The notes under the pieces were generated by a model. The model saw only the letters and a list, made by a program, of their open reading frames with translations. It had not been told where the DNA came from and did no database searches. Source: Pseudomonadota bacterium (GTDB lineage Bacteria > Pseudomonadota > Alphaproteobacteria > Rickettsiales > UBA3002). Taken from it: 40,128 nucleotides of DNA. Shown here piece by piece: positions 23,902 through 32,395 of the stretch. Every line of letters starts with the position of its first letter. The first letter of the stretch is position 1. The translations under genes and the position numbers were made by a program. The DNA is taken from NCBI GenBank assembly GCA_963205305.1, contig CAUJIC010000065.1, positions 1 through 40,128 of the forward strand. Reading direction: 5' to 3'.

Positions 23902-24435
23902 CTAGTTCGACGAGAACAATTTATCGACATCATCTTGGCTTGGCTTATCCTTACCAAGCTGCGGGCCATTGAGCAAATCCTCGTCAGGGCGGCGGTGGCC
24001 AGTGTCGATATCAGTGACTTTAATAATCTCTGGAATCTCACCGCCCAGCAGTTTCACCAAACGCCCCACGCGCAGCTCAATTTGTTCCAGCGTGCTCATC
24101 ACTTTTTGAATACGCTGGCCGGTGATGTCCTGAAAGCTGCAAGCCTCCAGAATCCCCACGGCTTCATCGCTTAATTTGGCACCAACGGCCGCATCCGCGA
24201 GTCCACCTGCAATGACGATAATCGCATCGGCGCGATCCATGATCGAGTTGGTGGCTTCTTCGGTGTGACGCACCACTTCCGTTAGTTCTAGCGCCGCGTT
24301 CGAAAGATTCTTTTCATTTCCAGTTTGTTCGGCTGGTAGAGAAATCGCGATAATTTCGAGTTTGGCCTCGGCAATATATTGCGCGATTTTTTTAATTTCG
24401 GTCTCTAGCTGTTCAACCGTCAGTTTGCTGGTCAT
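23902..24435 (-). CDS. cheZ: CheZ-type protein phosphatase
   Basis: A 177-residue helical protein resembling CheZ, which dephosphorylates CheY-P. The catalytic motif QDITGQ (Q102-Q107) carries both the conserved aspartate D103 and the glutamine Q107 that activates water. The C-terminus ends DDVDKLFSSN, which fits the CheY-binding peptide of CheZ, connected by a flexible linker. The helical hairpin before the motif is full length, though the protein is shorter than enterobacterial CheZ. ATG 24435 is preceded by AGGGG at 7 bases. It directly follows cheY (9 bases apart), so enzyme and substrate are co-expressed. CheZ is patchy in alphaproteobacteria. Confidence 0.85.
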   Translation of the reverse strand: MTSKLTVEQLETEIKKIAQYIAEAKLEIIAISLPAEQTGNEKNLSNAALELTEVVRHTEEATNSIMDRADAIIVIAGGLADAAVGAKLSDEAVGILEACSFQDITGQRIQKVMSTLEQIELRVGRLVKLLGGEIPEIIKVTDIDTGHRRPDEDLLNGPQLGKDKPSQDDVDKLFSSN

Positions 24436-24444
24436 GTGTATCCC

Positions 24445-24831
24445 CTAGAATGGGCCGAAAACGGCTTCGAGTTTTTGTTTCAAGGTTTGCCCATTGAAGG
24501 GTTTCACAATGTAATTGCTGACGCCCGCCTGCTTGGCGGCGATGATATTTTCGGTTTTGCTTTCGGCGGTCACCATCACGAAGGGCAGCTTTTTGGTGGC
24601 TTCGTTAGTGCGCACGAGCTTCAAAAACTCATAGCCCGACATCGGCTCCATGTTCCAATCCGAAACAATGAGGCCGTACGGCTTGGTTTGCACCATCTGC
24701 CATGCCATAGTGCCGTCCGTGGCTTCATCGATATTATTGAAGCCAAGCTGGTTAAGAAGCCCGCGCACAATGCGAAGCATGGTTTTATAATCATCCACAA
24801 TCAGGATGGGCATTGCTTTATTAATTGCCAT
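24445..24831 (-). CDS. cheY: Chemotaxis response regulator CheY
   Basis: A 128-residue single receiver domain that carries the phosphoryl signal to the flagellar motor. All active-site residues are present: D13-D14 (VDDY), phospho-acceptor D58 (SDWNMEPMSG), T88 (VMVTAES) and K110 (VKPFNG). The DWNMEPMSG and NYIVKPF wording is CheY-specific. ATG 24831 has AGGA 8 bases upstream; a TTG two codons earlier is less likely. It is the first gene of a cheY-cheZ-TPR protein unit, divergent from iscX across 47 bases. Confidence 0.93.
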   Translation of the reverse strand: MAINKAMPILIVDDYKTMLRIVRGLLNQLGFNNIDEATDGTMAWQMVQTKPYGLIVSDWNMEPMSGYEFLKLVRTNEATKKLPFVMVTAESKTENIIAAKQAGVSNYIVKPFNGQTLKQKLEAVFGPF

Positions 24832-24878
24832 AGTCAATTTCCTGAAATTAAACGTTAGTGAACAAACGAGGTACCCTT

Positions 24879-25073
24879 ATGAATTGGCACGAAGTTCGAA
24901 ATATTGCAATCGCGCTCGAGGAACATCACCCAACCGCGGATAATGTTAACCTTCGCTTCACCGACTTGCGTGACTGGATTTTAGCGCTGCCAGACTTTGA
25001 GGGCGACCCCAATGGCTGTAACGAAAAAATCCTCGAAGCCATTCAAATGGCTTGGCTAGATGAGCGCGATTAG
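24879..25073 (+). CDS. iscX: IscX-like iron-sulfur cluster assembly protein
   Basis: A 64-residue acidic protein matching IscX (YfhJ), which binds the cysteine desulfurase IscS and iron and tunes Fe-S cluster assembly. Key segments are LRFTDLRDWILALPDF (about 25-40), the DP turn, and NEKILEAIQMAWLDE (48-62), which match the family nearly residue for residue. AGGT precedes ATG 24879 at 7 bases; an earlier in-frame start at 24858 is less likely. No isc genes are nearby, so it stands apart from the operon where IscX is usually found. Confidence 0.88.
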   Translation: MNWHEVRNIAIALEEHHPTADNVNLRFTDLRDWILALPDFEGDPNGCNEKILEAIQMAWLDERD

Positions 25074-25172
25074 CAACGAATCTCTCTCGATACTTCATGC
25101 TATTCTAGCTATTGGTATACACACGAATGGTTTAAGAAATCGTAAACGCCCTTTCATGAAATACACCGCATT

Positions 25173-25634
25173 ATGAGCCAAACGATACCGCTTCTAAGCC
25201 TCGCTGATACGCAAAAATTCGCGGAAAACCTAGCCGCACGCCTAAGTTGTGGCGATGTGGTCACACTTGCAGGCGATTTGGGGGCGGGTAAAACCACCTT
25301 CGCCCAGTTCCTTATCCAAGCCCTCAGCCCGCAACCTGTCGAGGTCACCAGCCCCACCTTCACCATCCTCCAAACCTACCAAGTAACACTCGCGGGTGGC
25401 GCCACGTGCGAGCTCTATCACTACGATCTTTACCGCATCGAGCACCCATCTGCGCTCCTCGAGCTGGGGATCGAGGATGCGCTGTCGCAGGTCGCGCTCA
25501 TCGAGTGGCCCGAGCGTTTGGGCGAGTCGCGCCTGCCCATCGCACTTGCACTTTCCTTCACACTCGCGGATGATGGCGCGCGGAGCGTCACTGTTCAGGG
25601 TGACCCCAAGCGTTGGAGCGATATAGCATTATGA
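25173..25634 (+). CDS. tsaE: tRNA t6A biosynthesis ATPase TsaE
   Basis: TsaE is the ATPase partner of TsaB-TsaD in making the universal N6-threonylcarbamoyladenosine at tRNA position 37. The protein has 153 residues. The Walker A motif is GDLGAGKTT (34-42), followed by the family segments VTSPTFTILQTY and LYHYDLYRI, then IEWPERLGE. The stop overlaps the amgK start (ATGA), and tsaE-amgK-murU is a well-known alphaproteobacterial and pseudomonad arrangement. Confidence 0.95.
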   Translation: MSQTIPLLSLADTQKFAENLAARLSCGDVVTLAGDLGAGKTTFAQFLIQALSPQPVEVTSPTFTILQTYQVTLAGGATCELYHYDLYRIEHPSALLELGIEDALSQVALIEWPERLGESRLPIALALSFTLADDGARSVTVQGDPKRWSDIAL

Positions 25635-26686
25635 CCGCACTACCCAAAACACGACCCGAACGCGGCGACGCGATGGATGAATTTTTAGGCCGCATTGGCT
25701 GGCAAGGCGCTGTGCGCCGCATGCTGGCGGGCGATGCCTCCTTCCGGCGCTACGAGCGCGTGCATCTGGGCAACTCCATCGCCGTGCTGATGGATGCCCC
25801 GCCACCGTGGGAAGATGTGCGTCCGTTCATCGCTGTCACCGATGTATTGGCGCGCTGCGGCGTCACCGTGCCCAACATTTTAGCCGCGGACGAGGAGCAG
25901 GGCTTTCTACTGCTCGAAGATTTAGGCGATTTATCCTTCACCCGTCTGCTGCGCGCCGAGCCACCGCGCGAGCGCGAGCTTTACCTTGCCGCCACGGATG
26001 CGCTTACCTCCATCCATGCCGCCAGTGTGGCCAACACCGAGGCGCTTGCCCGCGCCATCCCGCCTTATGATATGGCTGTTTATTTGCGCGAAGCGGGCTT
26101 GTTCGCCGAATGGTTCCTGCCGCAAATCCACGGGCTAGCGCGGGCGAGGGAGCTGCGCGAGGAATATTTAGACATTTGGAAAAAAATTCTCACCACCACC
26201 GCACCCAAGCAAAGCTGCATTGTCCATCGTGATTACCACGCCGATAATCTCTTTTGGCTTAGCGAGCGTGAAGGCCACCGCGCCGTAGGCATGATCGATT
26301 ATCAGGATGCGCTATGGGGCGACCCAGCCTATGATTTAGCCTCACTGCTGGAGGATGCGCGCCGCGATGTGGCCGATACGACGGTGGCGGATTGTTTCGC
26401 GCGCTATGTGACGGCGATTGGTGAGGATGCCCATGCCTTCGCCGCGCGCTATTCTGTCATCGCCGCGCAGCGCAACGCCAAAATCATCGGCATTTTTGCG
26501 CGCCTGTGCGTGCGCGATGGCAAGGCGCATTACCTCGACTATTTGCCGCGCGTGTGGGGGCATTTCACGAACGATATTTCCCACCCGCTGCTCGCCCCCC
26601 TCAAAGCCTTTGTCGATGCTAATGTGCCGATGGAATGGCGCGGCGTGTTCAACGCCAACCTCGATATTGGCGGTATCACCCCATGA
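25631..26686 (+). CDS. amgK: N-acetylmuramate/N-acetylglucosamine anomeric kinase AmgK
   Basis: AmgK phosphorylates N-acetylmuramic acid (and GlcNAc) at the anomeric position, the first step of the cell-wall recycling route that bypasses de novo UDP-MurNAc synthesis and can confer fosfomycin tolerance. The protein has 351 residues of the aminoglycoside-phosphotransferase fold, with catalytic loop HRDYHADN (H199 to N206) and metal-binding D223 in MIDYQDALWGDPAYDLASLL. ATG 25631 is chosen because it overlaps the tsaE stop; an in-frame start at 25613 lies within tsaE. Its stop overlaps murU. Confidence 0.92.
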   Translation: MTALPKTRPERGDAMDEFLGRIGWQGAVRRMLAGDASFRRYERVHLGNSIAVLMDAPPPWEDVRPFIAVTDVLARCGVTVPNILAADEEQGFLLLEDLGDLSFTRLLRAEPPRERELYLAATDALTSIHAASVANTEALARAIPPYDMAVYLREAGLFAEWFLPQIHGLARARELREEYLDIWKKILTTTAPKQSCIVHRDYHADNLFWLSEREGHRAVGMIDYQDALWGDPAYDLASLLEDARRDVADTTVADCFARYVTAIGEDAHAFAARYSVIAAQRNAKIIGIFARLCVRDGKAHYLDYLPRVWGHFTNDISHPLLAPLKAFVDANVPMEWRGVFNANLDIGGITP

Positions 26687-27390
26687 AGCTGACCCACGCT
26701 ATCATCCTCTCTGCTGGCCTTGGCACGCGCATGCGCCCGCTGACCAACACCATGCCCAAGCCACTCATCCCCGTGCGCGGGGTACCGCTGATTGATTGGT
26801 GCTTAAACTGGCTGAGCGATGCGGATATTTCGGATGTTGTCATCAACACCTCCTATCTCGCCCAGCAGCTTGAGGATTATTTGCGCCCTCGGGCCACCCC
26901 GCGCATCCGCTTCTCGCGTGAGGAGCCAGCACCGCTCGAAACTGGCGGCGGCATTGCCAAAGCGCTGCCGATGCTGGGTGACGAGCCTTTCCTCGCCATG
27001 AATAGCGATGCTATTTTTCCCGCGCAAACGCCGCACCCCATCAACCAACTGAAAGACGCATGGAGTGACGATCTCGATTTCCTTATGCTGCTCGTCCCTA
27101 AAGCCAATGCGGTGGGCTGGGAAGGAAAAGGGGACTTTGTGGTGAATGATGAGGGGCGCATTCGCCGGCCGAATGAGGGGGAAGATGCGCCCTATATTTT
27201 CACGGGTGTTGAGATCATTCACCCGCGCGTGTTTGTGGGCTGCCCCGAGGGCGCATTTTCGCTCTCCAAACTCTGGAACGCGTCGCTAGCCGACGACGGT
27301 ACCTTCACCCGCATCCGCGCGGTCATCCACCACGGTGCGTGGCTGAATGTCGGCGATTTAGCGGGCCTTAAGCAAGCCGAAGCTTACTGA
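26683..27390 (+). CDS. murU: N-acetylmuramate 1-phosphate uridylyltransferase MurU
   Basis: MurU makes UDP-MurNAc from MurNAc-1-phosphate, following AmgK. The protein has 235 residues, with the nucleotidyltransferase signature SAGLGTRMRPLT (10-21) and the catalytic lysine in MPKPL (K26), then ETGGGIAKAL and FLAMNSDAIF for substrate and metal binding, and a terminal GAWLNVGDLAGL. ATG 26683 overlaps the amgK stop by ATGA. A longer in-frame start (26635) lies inside amgK and is rejected. Often addB and addA follow this trio; here the next gene is a convergent secreted protein whose stop overlaps that of murU by a few bases. Confidence 0.94.
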   Translation: MKLTHAIILSAGLGTRMRPLTNTMPKPLIPVRGVPLIDWCLNWLSDADISDVVINTSYLAQQLEDYLRPRATPRIRFSREEPAPLETGGGIAKALPMLGDEPFLAMNSDAIFPAQTPHPINQLKDAWSDDLDFLMLLVPKANAVGWEGKGDFVVNDEGRIRRPNEGEDAPYIFTGVEIIHPRVFVGCPEGAFSLSKLWNASLADDGTFTRIRAVIHHGAWLNVGDLAGLKQAEAY

Positions 27391-29405
27391 GGCAACGCCG
27401 CTGCAGGCATCCGCATATAAGCTGGCGTGGCTGTCGTATTTGGCATCGTCGGAACAAGAAGCCCTGCGGGAAGTCCAGTGCTTTGGCCTGTCGTTACGGG
27501 AATCGGATACTGAAGCAATGCACCGGGTGAGTAAGTCTGCCCGTTGGCAAAGTCAGTCAGCATCACACCCGTAGCTGAAATACGTTGGCCACCATTCGGC
27601 ATTCGTATGGTTCCAGCAGATGGATTGATTACCGCATTCTGACCCAACATCAGCGAGGTTCCATCACGCAGTCTTAAGGTGCCACCTTCATCGAGTGTGA
27701 CGGAAGGGCCTCCATTTCCAAAAAACAAAGTAATACGTTCTTGGGAATATAAGCGTGTGCCTGCGACGGAACGGGCCATAGCAGTAGGTACAATAGGCCT
27801 TACTGCTGCGCTTGTTTCAATCACAGGATCCAAGACGGCGGTACTGCCTTCAGGGAAATTGATGTTTGGACGGTCCAGCACACCATAGAGGATTTGCTGT
27901 GCAGTCGAGTTTGGCCCTCTACAGGCGGCTGTTGTCGTCGGTAACGTGACAAGATTGCACGCAAGAGGCGGCGCGGTAGTACAACTGCTGGCACTCACTT
28001 GGAATGGCTGTAGCGCTGGGCTGACAACAATACCAAGGCATGAGCTGTTCCCGATGGGGGCTCCATTCGGGCATCGAGCCGTACCATTGGGGACACCCGC
28101 ACTCTGTGGGCAAGTACATGCAGGGCAAACACCAGTTGCCAGCGGCACGCCAGTGGTGGTTCTGGGGCCACTATAGGTTTCAGGCGGTGTTGGTTGAGGG
28201 CAAACACCTACCCAATTATCCACCACACTCGCTGGGGGAACAGGCCTGTTTGTTGAGTCATCAATACAGACCTTGTTGGGGGCATCAAGCGTCGCTCCCG
28301 CAGGGCAAGTAATAATTGTATCGTTAAACGCGGTGGGTGAAACCGCGATATTTTCACAATCCGAATCCACCGCTGACTGAATGCGAATATCTTCCTGTGC
28401 ATTAGTCGCACTAGCAGGAACTGCATAGGTGCCATCGACTGGGCATGGTGACTGAGGTGGAGCAGTGACTTCGCCTGTAGCAGGGTCGATTTCAAGCCTT
28501 AGGAATAATTCAGGCTGCGTCTCATCAAATTCAGGTATAAAGTTCGGATTCATCGTCTCCCGTGATTTTAGTCGAATCGAAAGAGCCCTAGAGTTTCCAG
28601 AAAAGGCAATGACTTGATTGACGGGAGGCGTGAGATCCATGGTTTTTACTGGATTGTATTCGCTGTCTGAACATAAATAGGAGGGCAGCATTATGTTTTG
28701 GGTTAGTACGAACCGCGAGCCATATCTCATATAGACTCTGACCCTAAACTCGTTGTTGCCCAAAACAGCAATTCTGTCTGCGCCTGTGTTTAAAACAATG
28801 TCGCCAGTCAAAACAGGCTGCATGGCGCCGCAAGGTGTCGGGAAACTACCGCCCCCAGCGATGGGCCGCTTGGTGCCATAGATACCTGTGGTGTCGGTTT
28901 CTGCTGGGCAGGCGTTGGTTGGGTCTAACCCAGGAGGTGTAGGTATGGGGGCAGGAGTCGCGTCTCTGGCAGCAAACGTACCGTTGAAAAAGGCAAGGCA
29001 TGATCCCCTTAAATCTGCTCTAGGAGGCCATGAAAGGCTGATGCTGTTAGGCAGCGGAAAGGAGCAAGTTGATTGGATAACATTTCTGTTAACACTCGCT
29101 TGCGCGTTACGAGCACTTGGTGGCGATTCAGGCGAAGTAACCGTACCGTAGGAGAAGCCGCTAGCGCCGCTGGCCTTCACGCCGCTACCTTTACCCTCTT
29201 TAAAGCGCCATTTGGTTGGTGGATCGTAGGCACGACGCTGGCATTCCCGAACATCCCTAGGTGATGCCATAAAGGAATCTCGCTTTTCAATAATTTTCAA
29301 GTTATCGCACTCCGCCGGTGCTGGCTGGGCGAATGCAGGGGCTGCGAGGCACGTTGCCGCAGCAAGCATTAGAACAAGTAAACTACGGTGATAAATGTGA
29401 TGCAT
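27384..29405 (-). CDS. Large cysteine-rich secreted protein, second of a pair
   Basis: A 673-residue exported protein of no family I can name. It has a clear signal peptide (LLVLMLAAATCLAAPAFAQ), about 20 cysteines in the mature part, several clustered (CPACTCPQ, CPNGAP), and Pro/Thr/Ser-rich stretches. A predicted beta region near the C-terminus has a repeating pattern (SVTLDEGGTLRLRDGTSLMLGQNAVINPSAGTIRMPNG). The likely location is periplasm, outer membrane or outside, with disulfide stabilisation. It begins 32 bases after the 950-residue gene, so the two form an operon. Its 3' end abuts murU. The nearest functional clue is the divergent virB8-virB9 pair; F-type systems contain Cys-rich TraN proteins, but no homology is claimed. 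Confidence 0.75.
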   Translation of the reverse strand: MHHIYHRSLLVLMLAAATCLAAPAFAQPAPAECDNLKIIEKRDSFMASPRDVRECQRRAYDPPTKWRFKEGKGSGVKASGASGFSYGTVTSPESPPSARNAQASVNRNVIQSTCSFPLPNSISLSWPPRADLRGSCLAFFNGTFAARDATPAPIPTPPGLDPTNACPAETDTTGIYGTKRPIAGGGSFPTPCGAMQPVLTGDIVLNTGADRIAVLGNNEFRVRVYMRYGSRFVLTQNIMLPSYLCSDSEYNPVKTMDLTPPVNQVIAFSGNSRALSIRLKSRETMNPNFIPEFDETQPELFLRLEIDPATGEVTAPPQSPCPVDGTYAVPASATNAQEDIRIQSAVDSDCENIAVSPTAFNDTIITCPAGATLDAPNKVCIDDSTNRPVPPASVVDNWVGVCPQPTPPETYSGPRTTTGVPLATGVCPACTCPQSAGVPNGTARCPNGAPIGNSSCLGIVVSPALQPFQVSASSCTTAPPLACNLVTLPTTTAACRGPNSTAQQILYGVLDRPNINFPEGSTAVLDPVIETSAAVRPIVPTAMARSVAGTRLYSQERITLFFGNGGPSVTLDEGGTLRLRDGTSLMLGQNAVINPSAGTIRMPNGGQRISATGVMLTDFANGQTYSPGALLQYPIPVTTGQSTGLPAGLLVPTMPNTTATPAYMRMPAAALPQ

Positions 29406-29437
29406 AGGTTATTCCTCTCTAGCACATTTAATTGTTT

Positions 29438-32290
29438 CTAGTTTCTAGCACATTCGCTTGTATTCAGTCTGTCACACCCAGGGCGCTCATCGGTACGAAT
29501 ACGATAAAGCTCCAGATCATCCCATCCGCGTTGCTCGCATTGCGAGAGCTTCACTTCACCGCAGTGCGAAGCCGAGCCAATGCGTTCGTACTCTGCCGCC
29601 GCCGCGGTTGGTAAGTGGCCAGGTCTAAAGTAGTAGCGCGCTTTCATTTCGCCCCATGTATCTGTTGTTCCGCAGATATCTGGCCATTTTCCAGTATCTG
29701 GCTCAAGCACTTTGACGTAGCAGTTTCTGTCGTCCACACAGGTGGAGTTGTTCGGCAGTCGCACCTCGGTAACAAGGGCGAGTTTCGCTAGGCCAGGCTT
29801 AATGGCTGGCCCACGCGGGCCTTCAGGCAATAGAATAACGTCACCAGGTTCGGCTTCATCGAGGCCTGTGATGGTAGAGGCAATCATATCGCCGAAATTA
29901 GGAAACTGTACGTCTGGGTTTTCTGCCGCCATATAGCCGCGCCAAGAGTTTGGCCATGCCTGTTTTTGCAACTGCTTCAGGTAAACAACCGTGTTGGTGT
30001 TAGCAGGGCTGCCTGCAGCTTGGTATTCCTGAAGCGTCATGTAGGTGCAGTTTCTTACACGGCCACCCGGAGCCCGAGCACACCGGCTGATAATGGTGCG
30101 ATCCCACTCGCCACCGGTCGCCATCAGAATCAGGTTCTCAGCGCTACCTGGCTTGAATACTTTCTCGTAGCGCGCAAGACATGTTAGCCCCACGTTGCGC
30201 GTCGTTCTGGCTTGGTAAAGTTTCAATTCTGTCCAGCTTGTCATTGGGTCAGGTGGGTAAACACTCAGACCACCAAAGTTGATAGGCAGTTTAGGTACAC
30301 CGCTCCATCCCATGGTCTTGCATCGCTGATCGGTGTATCTTTCGGCTAGTGTCCGGTTGTTGGCATCCCTCAGTGGCACGGCGGCATTGGAAGCGACCGT
30401 CGCGGCGGCTTCGCGCCCAACGCCAACTATGGTTGTGTATTGTCCCGTCGTATCGTTTGGCGGCTGCATAGTGCCATCGGAATTGCGCGTTCTTTGCAGC
30501 GATTGACCCATATCCCATATTTTCATATAGGGCATGTGGTTGCCAAAATAATCATTGAAGGACAGCCCCTCCAAGGCACCATCGTTGTTCGGCGATTGCG
30601 CGTCTTTCAATACGAGATTATTGCCATTCGGATCGTTGGGATCGTTAGGGTTATGGTAGCGCATTTTTAGCTTGTTCAGCGGCACAAGTGGTGCACGTAA
30701 ATCACGGCAGACATCCTGCATCGACCGGCCGCATCTAGCTCGGCGACTGAAGCCATTGAGGCCGCCCGGCGACCTGCGCATACGCAGGTCAGGTTCAATG
30801 TAATTATGGCTGCAAGGTGCCTGTTGTAGCACGCCCCTTATTCTGCTTACGCCGTCCACTCGGCCAAACAGTCCATAGCACTCCCAGCAGTCAAAATCTC
30901 TAGCAAATATGTAAGGCGCGTTTAGGCTAAAGCCCGTGATGCGGTAGCAAAACGAGGCCGGAGCAACGACAATCAATGGCCAACGACGTCTGCCACCCGT
31001 GGTGAACCTGCCCCTCCATTCTCGGCATACGGTATTGTAGAGCATACGCGTGTTGAGCGCTCTCTCATAAGCGCTGCGACGGAATTCCAGAACATCCACT
31101 TTCACTTCAAGGTCTCTTCTCCTTGCAGCAGGCGTTCCGGCTGGCGCTTGCTTAATGCCCGCGCAGTACGTGCTGCTGTTGAAGTAACTTTGGGTCATGT
31201 AGCGCGGACCAAGCAGCCGAAGCGCAGCCATTGTCGCAATCCCGCTGCCACCTGACAAATTAACAAGGTTCAAGGTATTGGTAGAGTAATCCCTATCATT
31301 AAACAGATAGTCCCAGCGCGGAGAATAAGGATGGGTAGGATCCAGAATCTCTTCGTAGGGAACCGCGCTTAGATTTGCTAGGGTAACGCTGTTACCGGCT
31401 GCCAGCTGAGGTGGTAGTGGTAGCGGATTTTCAATCACAATGCCTTGATTCAGGCCAGAGCAGGGAAGGTGTGGCTCGCGGTCGCAAGGGATATTCTCCG
31501 TAATACAGGGCACGCACCGTAGTAGGTTGGGTGTAGTTTTTCGGTAACCAGGCTCTTGCAGTGTTTTTCTCCACGCCAAGGCAAGGTATTCTGAGGGGCT
31601 GTATTCATTATTTTGTGGGCGCGTCATGCGCAGGGGCTGGCACTCACTTTCAAGGTCAATCGGTCTTGCCATGTTGCTTGCTGGGTTGAACGGGTCGGCA
31701 TCCATGGTCAGCAGGCGCGAGCTTGCAGGATTTTCTTTTTGGAACGGCGATGCGGCGGTGTTGAGGATATATTGGTTGGTACAGTTATCAATCTGCAAGC
31801 GAATGAAGCGTGCCCATTCATCGTCATCAGCCAGTGGTTGGGGAGGCAAAAGCTGCGTGGTACAGGACGCTAGGCGCTTGGTTCCCGGTGCAGTATTGCC
31901 GAACATTTGGAAGGTGCGCGAGGCGTCGCCAGGCGTACCCGTTGTGTAGGGGCCAGCGTAGGGGGCGGTAACGTTTCTGCTGTCGCGGGGGTAAATATAA
32001 AGATATTTAGTATAATCCGACGAATAAGACGCTTTGGGCGTATCAATCATCGGCATAGGCTTTTTGGGGCAGGCAGGGCGTGTGCCCGTAACGGGGGCGG
32101 TGCCTGGCCCCGTGTCGACCACATTGGCTGAATCGCACGCAACTTCGGTGTTGCGGTAGCGCATATCGCAGTTCATGTTCGCGGGGGCAGCGCCCGAACC
32201 ACCTTGTTCTCTACATACCTGTGCATAAGCTGCGGTTGCGAACCATGCAACAAGTGTGGCCGCTAAAGCTTGTCTAAGGATTAAATTCAC
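29438..32290 (-). CDS. Very large cysteine-rich secreted protein, first of a pair
   Basis: A 950-residue exported protein I do not recognise. A signal peptide (LRQALAATLVAWFATAAYAQ) is followed by about 30 cysteines spread along the whole chain, which points to many disulfides and an extracytoplasmic location. The C-terminal 200 residues contain PGDVILLPEG and, some 20 residues on, LALVTEV, a spacing that resembles the GDV...GHVAIV core of CHAP/NlpC-type hydrolases. The expected GHV histidine is missing, so the hint is weak. A short Asn/Asp/Pro repeat (NPNDPNDPNGN) lies in the middle. It is the first gene of a two-gene operon and is divergent from virB8 across 105 bases. Function unknown. Confidence 0.75.
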   Translation of the reverse strand: MNLILRQALAATLVAWFATAAYAQVCREQGGSGAAPANMNCDMRYRNTEVACDSANVVDTGPGTAPVTGTRPACPKKPMPMIDTPKASYSSDYTKYLYIYPRDSRNVTAPYAGPYTTGTPGDASRTFQMFGNTAPGTKRLASCTTQLLPPQPLADDDEWARFIRLQIDNCTNQYILNTAASPFQKENPASSRLLTMDADPFNPASNMARPIDLESECQPLRMTRPQNNEYSPSEYLALAWRKTLQEPGYRKTTPNLLRCVPCITENIPCDREPHLPCSGLNQGIVIENPLPLPPQLAAGNSVTLANLSAVPYEEILDPTHPYSPRWDYLFNDRDYSTNTLNLVNLSGGSGIATMAALRLLGPRYMTQSYFNSSTYCAGIKQAPAGTPAARRRDLEVKVDVLEFRRSAYERALNTRMLYNTVCREWRGRFTTGGRRRWPLIVVAPASFCYRITGFSLNAPYIFARDFDCWECYGLFGRVDGVSRIRGVLQQAPCSHNYIEPDLRMRRSPGGLNGFSRRARCGRSMQDVCRDLRAPLVPLNKLKMRYHNPNDPNDPNGNNLVLKDAQSPNNDGALEGLSFNDYFGNHMPYMKIWDMGQSLQRTRNSDGTMQPPNDTTGQYTTIVGVGREAAATVASNAAVPLRDANNRTLAERYTDQRCKTMGWSGVPKLPINFGGLSVYPPDPMTSWTELKLYQARTTRNVGLTCLARYEKVFKPGSAENLILMATGGEWDRTIISRCARAPGGRVRNCTYMTLQEYQAAGSPANTNTVVYLKQLQKQAWPNSWRGYMAAENPDVQFPNFGDMIASTITGLDEAEPGDVILLPEGPRGPAIKPGLAKLALVTEVRLPNNSTCVDDRNCYVKVLEPDTGKWPDICGTTDTWGEMKARYYFRPGHLPTAAAAEYERIGSASHCGEVKLSQCEQRGWDDLELYRIRTDERPGCDRLNTSECARN

Positions 32291-32325
32291 GAACTGCCCA
32301 CACCTAGCTTACTGTTTATGCGATT

Positions 32326-32340
32326 GTTATTTACAATAAC
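32326..32340. promoter_or_regulatory. Inverted repeat in the divergent virB8 / secreted-protein promoter region
   Basis: GTTATT and AATAAC form a perfect 6-base inverted repeat around TAC, near the middle of the 105-base gap that must hold promoters for both divergent units. It is a candidate operator that could couple expression of the secretion proteins and the large secreted proteins. Confidence 0.4.
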
Positions 32341-32395
32341 ATAACTGGCGCTAAGCTGCATCAAAATTGTTTGCATTTTATGGATTGGCCGCCCA

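Noticed and set aside
24884..24905. Sigma-54-like TTGGCACG on the plus strand
   Set aside because: It lies inside iscX and lacks a proper -12 TTGC at the required distance.
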